NCBI GenBank assembly: GCA_036852015.1
Contig: JAANDG010000602.1
Location: forward strand, 1-64,000
Direction: 5' to 3'
DNA from: Pelodera strongyloides
Taxonomy: Eukaryota; Nematoda; Chromadorea; Rhabditida; Rhabditidae
DNA length: 64,000 bases
How positions within the stretch are numbered: position 1 is the stretch's first letter; every line of letters starts with the position of its first letter. The notes beneath the pieces are model-generated. The model saw only the letters and a list, made by a program, of their open reading frames with translations. It did no database searches and was not told the origin of the DNA. Below, in pieces: positions 22,601-33,749 of the stretch. The position numbers and the translations under genes were made by a program.

Positions 22601-25600
22601 TTCTTACGAGATACAAGAAAATAATCATTTGGAAGCCTTGATAAGAGTAAAAAAGTCCTGCAGCCTGAAAAATGTTGACGAATAGGCAGACGCATATAGC
22701 TTTGTTCATCTACATCTACGGCTGTGGGCTGTGGGGATGGAGTAAAGCATATAAAAGCAAAAGTTTGATTATTTACGATTTATACAAAATACTTCAACTA
22801 AGTTACTGCTTACCTGACGTAAAGTGAAATAGGCACGACGGTGTTGAGAAGGATAATATACGAGAAGAACATGAGGAACGCAATTAAACTGATCTGCTTG
22901 CTACCCTAAAAATATAAAAAAAAATACTTATTCACCTGAAACAATACTATGGTAATTATCTAATAGGATCAATATAACATACATCAATTCGAACATAAAC
23001 ATCACTAGAGACCACACAGATAATTCAAATCGTGGTTAGTTTCGTGGCCAAAGGTAAACAACTCTACTGAATGTATTATAACACTGAGGAAACTTGGCCG
23101 ATGCGCGGCCTACACCAGGCCCGAAAAAGGTGGGCCGCCTACACCTCGCCCACACCAGGCGCACCTGGACCTGGTGCCAGCACCTGGCCTACACTGCGCC
23201 CGAAATGGGTGGGCCGCCGTGTGGGCCCACCCATTTTTTGTAGGCCGCGCACCGGCCATATGCGCGCCAAAGTATCGCGTTGAAGTAATCTCAATTATAC
23301 CTTATCGGGATCGTCATGCCCCGGTATATCCGAATCCCACGGTAGGTATACTGTAAAATGTCTTCCAGTCGTCCATTCCCAGACACCACAAAGAATTGTG
23401 CAAATGAGACACATTGCCAATAGGAAGAGGACAATCTTAAAATGTTACACGTAAATAAACTAATAAACAAGAGCGTGCACCTTTCTTTATTCAAGGGGGT
23501 TCAAGTTCAAATTCAAAGTTTGCTTATGACATATCCCGCAGAGGTCCTGAGCAGTAGGTGACGTTCTTTTCAGTTTCGTTTTTCCCGTATGTCATACACA
23601 TGAAGCAAAAGAACGATAAGGGCAAAGTATTATGGATAAAATAAAATCAGGTGAATATAAATACCAACACAACATAAACACTTACACCCAAAATGAGCAC
23701 GTTCAGAAACCGATCCAAACTCGTTCTTTTCAGTTTCGTTTTTCCCGAATTCTTCATCAGTTTCGTGTCATTTCCGGCAAAAATCACCACGCCGTAGCAC
23801 CTAAAGGGAATAAACTGTAGCACTAGGTAAGTAATTTGAAAGTAGCAGTGCTATAAGCTGTAAAGGTTCCGAATAAAGGCCTGATGTAAAAAGTGGCCAC
23901 ATGTAGCCTATAAACCAATCAATACAGCCAAGGCATTAAAGCGAAATACCGGCCGGTTTTTGGAACGCATCTCAAGTACTTGCACTCCTATGCATTTCTG
24001 CATCGTGGGGTCTAATTGGGGGTCTAGTTTTTATTCTAATTTTTACTCATTTGCATATGCTGCATAAGAAAGCAGCTGTACGCAATGCGTTTCAAGAACC
24101 GGCCGGTATTTCGTTTTAATATTAATATTAATATAATGATAATTTATTACGCACAAATTATTATTATATTATTATCAATACTAAGGCCTTGGTTGTGTTG
24201 ATTGTAATATTCTTCTTACGTAATTACCATGCCAACTTACCATCTCGTGTTCTTCAGAATACAACCTCTGAGAAGAATCTGGTCATTAGTGATCGGATAG
24301 GTGCTATTTTTCCAATTTAATTGCCCTTGGAACTTGTCGAGTTTGTTGTTTGGAGGTTCACATACAATTTCTCCTGAAACGATATGGATTTCAATTCTTT
24401 GGTCAAGAAAATGAGAGCGAAGAAATTGTGATCAAGTATGACAGACTAATGAAATGTTATATTCAGTTGCAACATACAATCGAGCTGTATTCAGTGCTAA
24501 AGCTAAAGTTTGTCACACAGAATATCACACAGAACTGTAGCACTATAACGAGGGTGAAGGACAAAAAGGATAAGAGTTATGCGAGAAAACAACTACATCA
24601 CAAAAGACAAAAAAACCATGTTGGTCTTGGTTGTAACTACCGTAACCCGTAAGCTAATACCGTAACCCGTTAAGAAAGCTTACTCTTCACCTACCGTCAA
24701 ACTTTGTGATCAGATCCAAATCATCGCCTAATTCGCTGGTTTCTGCGAGTGCGCCGCGAGGTTTCAAATTCGTTTCTCCGTCCAATTCTTTCGTTTCAAT
24801 ATAACAGATACCATGTGGTTCCGATGTAGATAATAACAATAAATCGGCCTGGAATAAGAAAAGTGCGATTTAAAAAAATATTTGTAAGAGTGAATTTTAA
24901 GGTAAATTTCAGAGCAATATCCTACGCGTCATAAAGAAGTGCCAAGTGTCTGTTTAATAAAAATTACGCACTACTTTACAACTGATGTGACAAGAAATGT
25001 GACGCGTCCAAACGCGATTACATGGCGCACACGCCGAGCCCCAAATAAGAACCATATATGCGCCATATGACCGATATAATAATAATTTATTAGGCACAAA
25101 GACAATCAAAGAAAACAATGTAACGTGCAGTTTGTGTTATAAAATACACATAATAAATAAAACATAATGTAAGCAGTAGTAAAATATGTCTCAACACGCA
25201 AATTCGAAGTAAATCACAGGAAATTCGTAGCAATTTGTTCTAGGGGAAGTTGTATTGACAAATGAATGTTTCCGAACATTTCTTGATGCAAGGAGAAACT
25301 TACCGCAACAAACTGATTATTCAGCATTCTGATCACGTCTCCGACTCGTACATTACTCCACTTTTCTTGAACGAGATGCCCCTCGCGTACCACGTATGAT
25401 ATTCGATTGTTGACAGTCCGATCAGAGATATGTCGTTGCTGGAAAAAAGGGAATTCTATTTCGAACGAGAATACAATTACCTTTCAATTGCTCTTCAAGG
25501 CGCCTCACCTCTAACAGCAATGCGAATAAAAAATAAAGGTCACATAAATCTTGTTTTAGAAGAAAGGAGATAGTAACTGTTTATAGCCTCGAAAACCCAT

Positions 25601-27222
25601 TGTACAAGGAATACAGTAAGAGAAGAAAGAGCACACGAAGCATGTACGAATTTCAGTGCTTCATATACGGAACCAATTTGGCGACGGTTCCCCGGTTTCT
25701 TTCATGGGCAACCCATTTGGTGACCATTTCATGACCATGTGGTAACCAAGTTTTTTCGAAAACCGTCGTCATTTGGTCACCAGATGGTCATCAAATCGTC
25801 AGGAATGTTATCTCTAACTCAACAATGATGACATTTATTTGCAGTCGATTCGAACCAAATGATTAACTTACAATATCATCATAACCATCCTTCGCAGCCG
25901 AAAATAACAGCACAATTGCCAATGGAATTGCAGTCGAATACCAGGCAATTGATGAAATTATCGGAATGAACTGAAATTAATGGGATTTGTAAATATACGG
26001 TAATCTTACCGTAACCTAAAATACGATCATTTTAGTTTATCAACAGTATACACGGCGATTAGCAAAATAATGCCACAATAAACATAAATTAAACAAAAAA
26101 TAATTAATATCAATCTCCGACCTGTAATATCATCAACACAAGAAAGTAAAAGTTTGCTATCCGGAGAAATTGTTCCAGTAAATTTCGCGGTAGAAATGTG
26201 ACTATATTATATTTGGACGTTTTTATGTAGTTACCCTGAAATTGAAATTGATACAGTATTTTGATTATAAAAGCTGATTTTTTTTTTACTTTAAATATTG
26301 TATTTTTGTAATCAAGAAAGCATTTTCCTGCCTTCACAAGTATTCAAATAAAGCTTCGCCCAAAAAGAAATATATTGACAAAATTCAAGAACCAATATTA
26401 TACAACCGATTTACGGGCATAACAGTTTATGTACTTGCAATTCACAACAAAAGGCTTGAATAGCGAGACGTAAAGGTTGTGGGTTGTGCTTTGGTAAGTA
26501 AGGAGAGGGCTATGATCTTCAGCCTTACAATTGATTTAATAATATAATTAGCATACCGCATAATCAAACTGTGCATTATATTCCCGATCGTGTGCCCGAA
26601 GTCGTCGCTCTGTTTGACCGTTTATCACATCTTCGTCATCGTCAGATTTTCTGAAAATGAATAAAACCTGAGATTAAATTACCAAAACGCTCCAATCTAA
26701 ATGTGATGTGATGTGCGAAGTGATACTATGCGCTATATATGTAGGCACGTAGCACTTCGAAGACTCGGTGGCCTTATAGAAATCTAGGCAGCTCTAGTTG
26801 TAAGCAGAGCAATTGTATGATTTTTGCATTAGTGTTGAGTGCAATGATATTTCACCTAGTTATTCTTGGTTAGATATTAAGCCTGTCAAGTATCGCTAAA
26901 TTTAAAAACAATCAACACGCAAGCTCAATACACAAAATATGTAAAAAAGAATCACGTAGGCAATTATTGACAAATCAGTTTTGGATGTGTTAGATTTATT
27001 CGATGTAATATGTTATATACTTATAGAAAAATAAAAAAATAATAAGAGACAAAGGACAAAGTGTTGAAAATCATTACGAAAACACGATTACTCTAACAAT
27101 AAGGAACTGGGCTGGGAAGTAAGATGTTCATAAATACTAAAAAGAATAGAGCTTATCGTTGCATGTGGCTTAATTAGTCAACCTCTTATCATCACTTTAT
27201 ATGATACTTATATTATATATAC

Positions 27223-27253
<31 letters not shown>

Positions 27254-27433
27254 ATATGTGTGTCAATAAATTATTATAATAGATTATTATAGAGTGGTAT
27301 TATAAGAGAAAATAAAAAGTGATCTACCGTTTCCCGCACAGTTTCCCCCAGAAACCGCACATATCCAAGGAGAACCCTTTCTTTTTCACTGGATTCTGAG
27401 TGTTCGTTGATGTACTCGCGGCAAGGTCGGAAT
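7684..27433 (-). CDS. P4-type ATPase, phospholipid-translocating flippase (ATP8B-like class)
   Basis: Exons, 5' to 3': 27433-27328, 26650-26557, 26235-26122, 25970-25872, 25438-25304, 24848-24695, 24373-24241, 23800-23686, 23435-23301, 22905-22814, 22578-22452, 22066-21935, 21745-21644, 21371-21294, 20941-20831, 20559-20435, 19933-19801, 19643-19565, 19304-19186, 18994-18905, 18762-18709, 18085-17984, 17444-17294, 16799-16660, 16426-16276, 15978-15891, 15659-15551, 15224-15115, 14967-14881, 14629-14400, 13407-13307, 12982-12843, then tail exons. Phase is continuous throughout. Motifs in order: [66 protein letters not shown] and the C-terminal membrane helices. The core is about 1,200 residues, normal for the family. 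QNIMTF after the phosphorylated Asp is closer to ATP8B than ATP8A. Known role: with a CDC50 partner, moves aminophospholipids to the cytosolic leaflet. The first exon with Met is not found (exon 1 opens in phase 1). The edges of exons 17444-17294 and 16799-16660 are least certain. Confidence 0.93.
8000..10480. other. Intron of the long flippase form; repeats only
   Basis: Within this intron, 9522-9660 is an imperfect palindrome (CCTACTTTGGGAAATTTGCA and its complement) related to the AAATTTGCATATGA palindromes elsewhere. Open frames at 8625-8882 (+) and 9376-9678 (-) follow no splice logic; the latter lies across the palindrome. I see no independent gene. Confidence 0.5.
11446..11621. mobile_element. 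MITE, AAAGCGAAAT/CCGGCCGG family, copy 1
   Basis: Right end GTTTCAAAAACCGGCCGCTA followed by TTTCGCTTT, with a degenerate left end AAAGCGGTTTTTGAAACAC. Inner blocks TATGCAGCTTATGCATGA and TACGTAAGAATTCAGCT match the other copies. It starts 24 bases downstream of the 11645 donor. Confidence 0.65.
12800..12982 (-). other. Alternative short 3' end of the flippase
   Basis: Exon 12982-12843 uses a GTTTGA donor after the codons for KKYG. If that weak donor is not used, the frame continues 14 codons to TAG at 12800-12802, giving a conventional short flippase C-terminus. I see no AATAAA soon after this stop, which slightly favours the spliced form. Both forms could exist. Confidence 0.45.
16128..16198. 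repeat. CT-rich duplicated microsatellite tract
   Basis: Runs of TC interrupted by CTTCCCCTCCCTCTCT, in an intron of the flippase. The block TTCCCCTCCCTCTCT-TGTCTATCTTCTAA occurs twice (about 16101 and 16152), so it was duplicated. Confidence 0.6.
16981..17152. mobile_element. Near-perfect palindromic MITE, AAATTTGCATATGA family, copy 1
   Basis: The two halves are almost exact complements around a short centre GATCGTCCACGGCAATC. The ends are TTAAAGCGAAATGCTAGCC and its inverse. It lies in the intron between flippase exons 17444-17294 and 16799-16660. Further copies are at 28029-28200 and 51177-51348. Confidence 0.85.
19014..19107. repeat. TC microsatellite
   Basis: Repeated TCTC with periodic GTTC interruptions, in the flippase intron just upstream of exon 18994-18905. 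Confidence 0.8.
19983..20190. repeat. GC-rich repeat island in flippase intron
   Basis: Repeats built on TGCGCGGCTGG, TACGCGTTCACT and GGGTGCGCTGC lie in the intron 19934-20434. GC content is far above that of the neighbouring introns, but the frames carry no flippase-like sequence. Confidence 0.5.
22119..22228. repeat. GATCGGGGCGAAATCGGGG array, locus 3
   Basis: A short copy of the arrays at 3185 and 4048, beginning ATGGGAAGCCAAAAACCCC, in the intron 22067-22451 of the flippase. Confidence 0.65.
23088..23282. repeat. GC-rich GGGCCGCCTACACC repeat in flippase intron
   Basis: Motifs GGTGGGCCGCC, CTACACC and CGCCCGAAA recur several times in both orientations within the intron 22906-23300. Confidence 0.5.
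23936..24119. mobile_element. MITE, AAAGCGAAATACCGGCCGG family, copy 2
   Basis: Inverted ends TTAAAGCGAAATACCGGCCG and CCGGCCGGTATTTCGTTTTA, in the flippase intron 23801-24240. Confidence 0.8.
25680..25800. repeat. TTGGTGACC-type dispersed repeat
   Basis: Blocks such as GGCGACGGTTCC, CATGACCATGTGG and TTTTCGAAAACCGTCG also occur, partly inverted, at about 21155-21275. Both copies are intronic. Confidence 0.45.
27217..27258. repeat. AT dinucleotide tract
   Basis: Alternating TA bases with one TTA interruption, in the intron after the first visible flippase exon. Confidence 0.8.
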
Positions 27434-27860
27434 CTTAAAGAAAACAATAATTATACTCAGGAATCCGAACTGAGTTACGCTCAATTTCTGCGCGCACAAA
27501 AGTAGCCGAAACTAAGTCATTACGCATAAGTGTAATTAAAACTGTATCGAAAATATGGCGCACTTTTGGCACATTTTTGAAGGTGGGCACTCAGTAAATG
27601 GACTGCGGCACGTACGTTACAAGCATGGCACAGGCGCGCCACTGGGACTGCACACCGTTTGCATGCGGCGAGAAATTGTGGGAAATTAGGTTTTTTTTTA
27701 TGTAAGCAGACTAACAAAAATGGCAAGAAAAGGTACAATTCGGTTTCGCGGGTAGGGGGTTCTGTGTTGAGTGGACGGCTGTCGCTGCCTGTACGGGAGA
27801 ACCACTCTCGGGTGAAACTACCGCTGAAACAGATAGATTAGTGTAAGAAGTAAGAACGAT

Positions 27861-28032
27861 TTTAAAGCGAAATACCGGCCGGTTCTTGAAACACATCGTG
27901 GACTGCTAAATGCTTACGTATTTATGCAAAGTTGCTCGATTTTTTATTCTAATTTATGTTCGTTTGCATAAGCTGCATAATAATGATGGAGTGCTCAATG
28001 TGTTTCAAAAACGGACCAGTATTTCGCTTTAA
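27861..28032. mobile_element. MITE, AAAGCGAAATACCGGCCGG family, copy 3
   Basis: Ends TTTAAAGCGAAATACCGG and ACCAGTATTTCGCTTTA. It abuts the palindrome at 28029 directly, sharing the TTTAAAG junction. Confidence 0.8.
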
Positions 28033-28200
28033 AGCGCAATGCTAGCCCCTTTGGAAAATTTGTATATGGTAAGCAAATCCTATGTATCCTATGCTAATTT
28101 TGTACGATCGTCCACGGCAATCGTACAAAATTAGCATAGGATACATAGGATTTGCTTATCATATGCAAATTTTCCAAAGGGGCTAGCATTTCGCTTTAAA
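28029..28200. mobile_element. Palindromic MITE, AAATTTGCATATGA family, copy 2
   Basis: Almost identical to 16981-17152, including the centre GATCGTCCACGGCAATC. The left end reads AAAGCGCAATGCTAGCCCC. Confidence 0.85.
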
Positions 28201-28892
28201 TTTAATTGGGAAATATAATATCTAATTTTAAGATTCTTAGAAGCTTGCTGTACATAAAACTCTATTATGAGTATACCGTCTGATTTTTGATAAATTCAAA
28301 AGACCACTAAAACCGTTATCGGACACATAAGCTTCCAATTGTGTTTTTTTTTCACACTGTTGCTTATGTCTTATGGAAAGGAAATCTATGGAAATAAATA
28401 AAAGTGCACTACATCGTTCCATTATGTGATGAACAGTAGAAGATAAAATCCAAACTATGTTAGCGCTATGCTCACAATCAAGATATAATACACATTCGTG
28501 CAAACCAGAGGCCGTATTCACCACTCATACGCACATAGGGTCATATGGAATTTGTTCCCAGGGACAAAAAATCTCTAGGGACAAGTTCCACGAGGGATTT
28601 TCTCCATGCAGGGAAAAATTCCCTGTCCCCGTACTGCAAAGATTCACACTCATTTGGGGAAACGGGGAGCTTTTCCCCGTTAGATGTTATTGGTCATAAA
28701 CAAGTCAGGAATAAGGCATATTTAAAAAACGTTCATAATGGACGCTCAGGTAACAACTAGGGCAGACATAGAACTCAGAGGAGTCATATAACTAGGCAGA
28801 AGTGCAACGACATACAAAAACAAGATAAGAAATAGTCATTAGCAGGAGTCACAGTAAGGCCGCAAGACTGTTCCTAACGACGTAATTCGGTA

Positions 28893-29255
28893 TTAAAGGG
28901 ATCAGCTCACCTTAAATTGTGTCTGTTTTTTTTGTTTCTTTATTTTCTATAAGGAATAATAACAATTTGGAATACAAAAAGTAGTGTTCAATTTCAATAC
29001 TCACGAAGATATTGGGTGATAAAGTGGTGGATTGATCGGGCCGAAATGCAAAAAGGGCAATTGTCCTGTCTTGTTTGTATAGGATAATTGCCCTTTTTGC
29101 ATTTCGGCCCGATCAATCCACCACTTTATCACCTAATATCTCCGTGAGTATTGAAATAGAACACTATTTTTTGTATTCCAAATTTTTATTATCCCTTATA
29201 GAAAATAAAGAAACAAAAAAAACAGACACAATTTAAGGTGAGCCAATCCCTTTAA
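28893..29255. mobile_element. Palindromic MITE, TTAAAGGGATCGG family, copy 2
   Basis: Matches 7230-7593 nearly base for base, with inverted halves meeting near 29080. Confidence 0.8.
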
Positions 29256-30386
29256 GAATAAGGCATATGACAAAAGTGTAGGCGTCAGAGTTGACTAATT
29301 GTCACCATTCGATATTTTGTGTCAATGATAACAAATCAAAGATTTTAGTATGAGAAGGAGAATAAAAAAAGAACACATCAGTTCTATATTGTTCCTGCAC
29401 ACGCAAGAACCCTGCTTGATAGATTCACTAGTTTGGACAGTATCCTTGTCAAAAGCTATCTCGGAGTGCTAAATAATATTTGGTTATATAAGGGCCAAGG
29501 AATTTTACTTTTTCAGTTGTAACTTGTAACTATAGACAAAATACAAATCAGACAGAGCGGATGCAAATAAAGTCCGCTAAAGGTTTAAAGCGGTATTGCG
29601 CGATTTGTGAAACGTATACAAATTAAATTAAATTCTTGTAAATTGTGTACAAAATATATTTATTTCTGTGCGCTTACGACACAGAAGGGCGTAGAAATTT
29701 GAAAATACATGATCAAGACCACGTGTCATAACGCTTTAATATTTTGTAGGAAAATCATGTTTTTGCCTAAATTGATTTTAATTTCACATTGTCAACTACA
29801 ATAGAAGTTCAACAAGTTCGAAATTCAATTCCGAGAATTCTGAAAAGAAAGAAAAACAATTTTCTTTCTTAAATATAAGAAAAGAAGAAAGGTGACGAAT
29901 TGCCCCGACTACATACATAGACAAAGGCGGTCGAGGCTATAAGAAAACATAACTATTTAACGGAAATATATTTATATTTTATAAACAATCACGCTTGAGA
30001 ATCACGCTTGAGAATCAGCGCTTGAGAATCAGCAAATGAAAATATATTTTGTATACTAAAATAAAGACTTATAAAACATTGGAACTGCTGAACAACATAA
30101 AAGAACACATATACAAACTGATAGAAGCCATAATGTGCCTTTACAGTTGTAACATATTAGAAGTTAACAATTTTGTTGGAAGCCTTCAGCCTTTAACATT
30201 CACAGCGTCTAAAAAGTAGGTTCTCTTAGTAGCCTTTAACATTCACAGCGAGTAACACGCAAATTCCCTTACAATTAATAGCTCCCTACGCTTCCTACGT
30301 TTTTAGTCTATTATAAATGAATGACGTGCACTCTAAAGTAGTATTGCTAATTGAGCCCACAATATTCTTGTGTATTTGAGAATGAG

Positions 30387-30494
30387 CTTTATGGTAGCTT
30401 TTCTGTTTATAAAACATACTCAATAATACGTGAACAGCAACTTTATGTTAGCTTTTCTGTTTATAAAACATACTCAATAATACGTGAACAGCAA
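30387..30494. repeat. 54-bp unit in two tandem copies
   Basis: Units 30387-30440 and 30441-30494 differ at one base (TATGGTAGC versus TATGTTAGC). A partial third unit follows (TTTTATGG). Nearby, TAGCCTTTAACATTCACAGCG-like blocks (30187-30247) and GAATCACGCTTGA blocks (29989-30036) are also duplicated. Confidence 0.8.
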
Positions 30495-31685
30495 TTTTAT
30501 GGTTTGTGAGTGGCTAGTTGGATCGTTGTGTGCAAACAATTAACTGATTCAGTTCTGATTTTCATTGACTTTGATTTTCCCGAGATCAGCTTCATATACA
30601 TACGATACGGTAGTAGGCATACTGGATGCTTATCATCCCGGAAAATTATTTAAAGGGATAGAGATTCTCACCCAAAACACCGGCCGAATATTCGGCAGGA
30701 TGATTTTGTGAAAATAACGAAAATTGAATTTTATTTCAATTTCTATAATGAAAGGTACTACGTATCGCTGCATCCTATATCCTTAGTACAGACAAACATA
30801 AAATATTAATAATCGATTCCTGTGGGTCTAACTCTACAGATCAGATACAGGAAATTTCAAAACATTCAAGCATAGATTTATAGCTCTAGTTAATATCCGA
30901 AAAGCTAATAAATAATGCAATTGCGAAAAAGTGTACACAAAATTCAGGAATTCATTTTTGTGACATTGTGCAACGGTGTCGATATGAACAGCAACAAAAG
31001 ACTTCAGAGAAAATTGAAAGGTTTTTAGACAGAGATCGAAACACAGAGAGAGATACAGAGAGAAGAGAGAGATACAGAGAGAAGAGAGAGATACAGAGAG
31101 AAGAGAGAGAGGGACAGAGAGAAGTGAGGGAAGAGAGAGGGAAGAGAGAAGAGGAGATAGAGATAGACTGTTTAGTGTTTAGACCATCCTAATCGGATCA
31201 TAACCGTCCAAATCAAAAGTTGTGTGAAGTACGCAAAGTACGACCAATCCTAGTGGAGTGTGTGTTACATACGCATACACTGACGAAACATAGGGCTGTG
31301 CGCGGCGAAACCCTGGCGCAAAATAATGGTGCGGTCAAAGGTAGGCGCAACGACAGTACGGAGGGTGCGCGGCGCCTTCGCCCGACGTTCGGCATGGTTT
31401 CGCGAAATTGTGCCGCGAGAAAATGGCAAGTGCCTGGCTAAGCAAAGGCCTGGCGAAGACCTTTTTTGTCGTGCTCTATCAGAACTCCGCTTTTCTTAAG
31501 CATCATTATATGGCTTGAATAATAATGGCTTGAAAAGTGAAATAATTGTTTTAAAACAAGTTAGCCAGTCATTTCCCGGTCTCTAGAATCCTATTTCACA
31601 TACAAATGTATATTTTCGGGTTTTCACATTATCAGAAATCAGAACGTTGACTATGTGAACCATTCAACCAATGAACCTTCTTATT

Positions 31686-32695
31686 CTAATAACCTGTTTC
31701 AAGTCGACGTCTCAGGAAGTTTTCCACTTTTTCATTCGTGTCAATGGTGGACGCTTCTGGAGACAAGTTATTCGAAGACTTCGAACTTTTCTTCTTTTTC
31801 TTCTTTTTCCTTTTCACAGATTTCTTGGAGGTTAGGGAAGTAACAGCCGAAGTTCCAGCCGATTTATTAAGTTCAGAAAGTTTCTTCAAACGCTCGGCCT
31901 TTCTTTTAACCAAATCAGAATTCACAGGAATTAGGGAAGATTTTGAATTCTTCTGTAGAGTTTTTCTAGTCTTCGAAGCAATACTTTTCTTTCCAATTGA
32001 CGATTTTGATTTTGCCTTTTTGCTTTTTCCCGAAGTGGTATTGGTTATGGTTGACGTAGTAAGGAGCGAACTAGAGTTTGCATCCGATACTTTTGAGGTC
32101 CTCTTTTTTATTCTCTTCTTTTTTGTTAAAGAACTTGCATTAGAAGATTTCTTGGATTTCATCTTTAGATAATCGTTGGAAGTAGTAAACTGTAGGAATT
32201 TGGCAATGTATTCACTGTAGGCTAGTACTCCGCAGGATCAGAATGCTGAGTACAAGTTCAGATTAAAATGTTACATTTACAAAGGGGCGGGGTTTAGAAT
32301 CAGAATTTTTGTACTTTTTTATTCTTATGTCCCAACAACTACCCGTTACTAATGTGTAGCTAGGGGTCATAATTGACTTGCAAGCTATAAATTGTTGCTG
32401 CATATGCACTATATTTTTGGTTTGAATGGTGCGCGGCGTCTTGGTTACGGTAACTTGGAGACAGGATAGAAAAGCACAAAATAACATGAAAACAACAAGA
32501 AGAAGATGAAGAAAAGCAATAAGGAACTATAGTATCAGGAGGAACTCAGTGATCCGACCCAATAAATAACAAACTTTAGGATTATTACCAAAGATAAGAT
32601 TATTAGTGGGATAAGCTTGGCGTCTGGTATTGGAAATGTTGAAAACTTTGTCTGTAATTTCTCTGTCTAGATGGATGATGGTCGATAGGATACGG
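31686..32695 (-). CDS. Unrecognised protein: last two exons with Lys/Ser-rich C-terminus
   Basis: Exon 32695-32589 (acceptor ACATAG, donor GTAATA) encodes about 35 residues starting RILSTIIHLD. It joins in phase to exon 32221-31686 (acceptor TACTAG), which encodes about 177 residues to TAG. The join reads NNLIF-AYSEYIAKFLQF. From about residue 57 of this stretch the chain is strongly basic: many KSKK, KKKRIKK and RKKKKKKK runs mixed with Ser/Thr, ending FLRRRLETGY. Such tails are common in nucleolar or nuclear proteins and in cytosolic tails of membrane proteins. No known domain is recognised. Upstream exons are not fixed; hydrophobic exons at 37.9-41.8 kb on the same strand could belong to the same gene. 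There is no clear AATAAA within 80 bases of the stop. The complementary strand is a Phe-rich shadow frame and is ignored. Confidence 0.45.
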
Positions 32696-32813
32696 CTATG
32701 TAAAACAAACTTCTACATTCCCAAATTACACATATGGAATCACACCATTCCTCTTCGCGGACAATTTTGCCAAGAATCTGATCAATTTAAAATTGAATAT
32801 TGAAATAAAATAA

Positions 32814-32994
32814 TAAAGCGAAATACCGGCCGGTTTTTGAAACGCATCGAGTACACCATCATTCTCATGCAGCTTATGCAAATGAACATAAATTAGAATA
32901 AAAAATCGAGCTAAATTCGAGCGAATTAGCATAAATACGTAAAAATTCATTTGTCCACGATGCATTTCAAAAACCGGCCAGTATTTCGCTTTAA
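32814..32994. mobile_element. MITE, AAAGCGAAATACCGGCCGG family, copy 4
   Basis: Complete copy with ends AAAGCGAAATACCGGCCGG and CCGGCCAGTATTTCGCTTTA. Inner block AATGAACATAAATTAGAATA is shared with 38138-38292. Confidence 0.8.
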
Positions 32995-33662
32995 CAATAT
33001 AAGTTCAGCTAATTAACATGAACTTATGTCTAAGGATAATGTCTTTTAAAAAATTTCCACAAAAAATGTCCAAATAAGGAAGGGTCACATCGCATGGAAA
33101 GTGGTCGTTTTGTGGCAACTCTCGGCATGACTATGACTCACAAAATGACAAACAAAAACGTCAAAATTTTTCGAACAGTTCACGGAGCAAACACTCCAAA
33201 AGGCAAATACTTCTTCACATTTGGGGTCAAAGGGAGAAGATGGAAATTCGGATTTTGATAATACTATGTGAAGCTTGGCATTTAGTCGGCCGCTCACGAC
33301 GTGCAAGCGGCGAAGAGAAAGGTACACCGCGCGCATTTTTGCCCGCTATAACAGCGCCGTTTGTTTGCCATTACCACGCGAAAATTTGATTATGCAATAT
33401 TTTAAGTGAACAAGAAGGTCCTAAGGCTCTTAGGTGTTTGACAATGTATGGCCTAGCTTATTTGTTAGTTTTTCCTCGCATTATATTACATTCCTAAGGG
33501 CTGGTGTATATATCTTTGTGAATCTCCTTCTGCTCACAAGCTAAAATTTATGAATATTAATTTAAAAATTGTAGTTTTTCGGAATGACTACATTTGGAAC
33601 AGTGGAATTGATCGCTGCTTCAAATTCTGGGGCTTATCAGTGGTGCTCCTAAATTACATTTT

Positions 33663-33683
33663 GTCCTCCTTCCCTCTCTCTCT

Positions 33684-33734
<51 letters not shown>

Positions 33735-33749
33735 TCTCTCTCTCTCTCT
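33663..33749. repeat. CT microsatellite
   Basis: Runs of CTCTCT with periodic TTCT interruptions. Frames through it are low-complexity Ser/Leu or Arg/Glu and are not genes. Confidence 0.8.

Larger units (their letters stand above)
27434..31685. other. Upstream of flippase; missing 5' exon(s) expected, repeats dominate
   Basis: The first visible flippase exon needs an upstream exon ending in phase 1, but no ATG exon could be chosen with confidence. An acceptor-like TGTTTCAG at about 27830 precedes an open stretch without ATG. The remainder holds MITEs, short tandem repeats and a purine-rich tract (about 31040-31160). A frame at 28237-28524 (-) has no splice support. Confidence 0.4.

Noticed and set aside
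31738..32172. 144-codon plus-strand frame rich in Phe and Leu
   Set aside because: It is the complement of the Lys-rich exon (AAG/AAA become CTT/TTT); the minus-strand frame has splice sites and plausible flanks.
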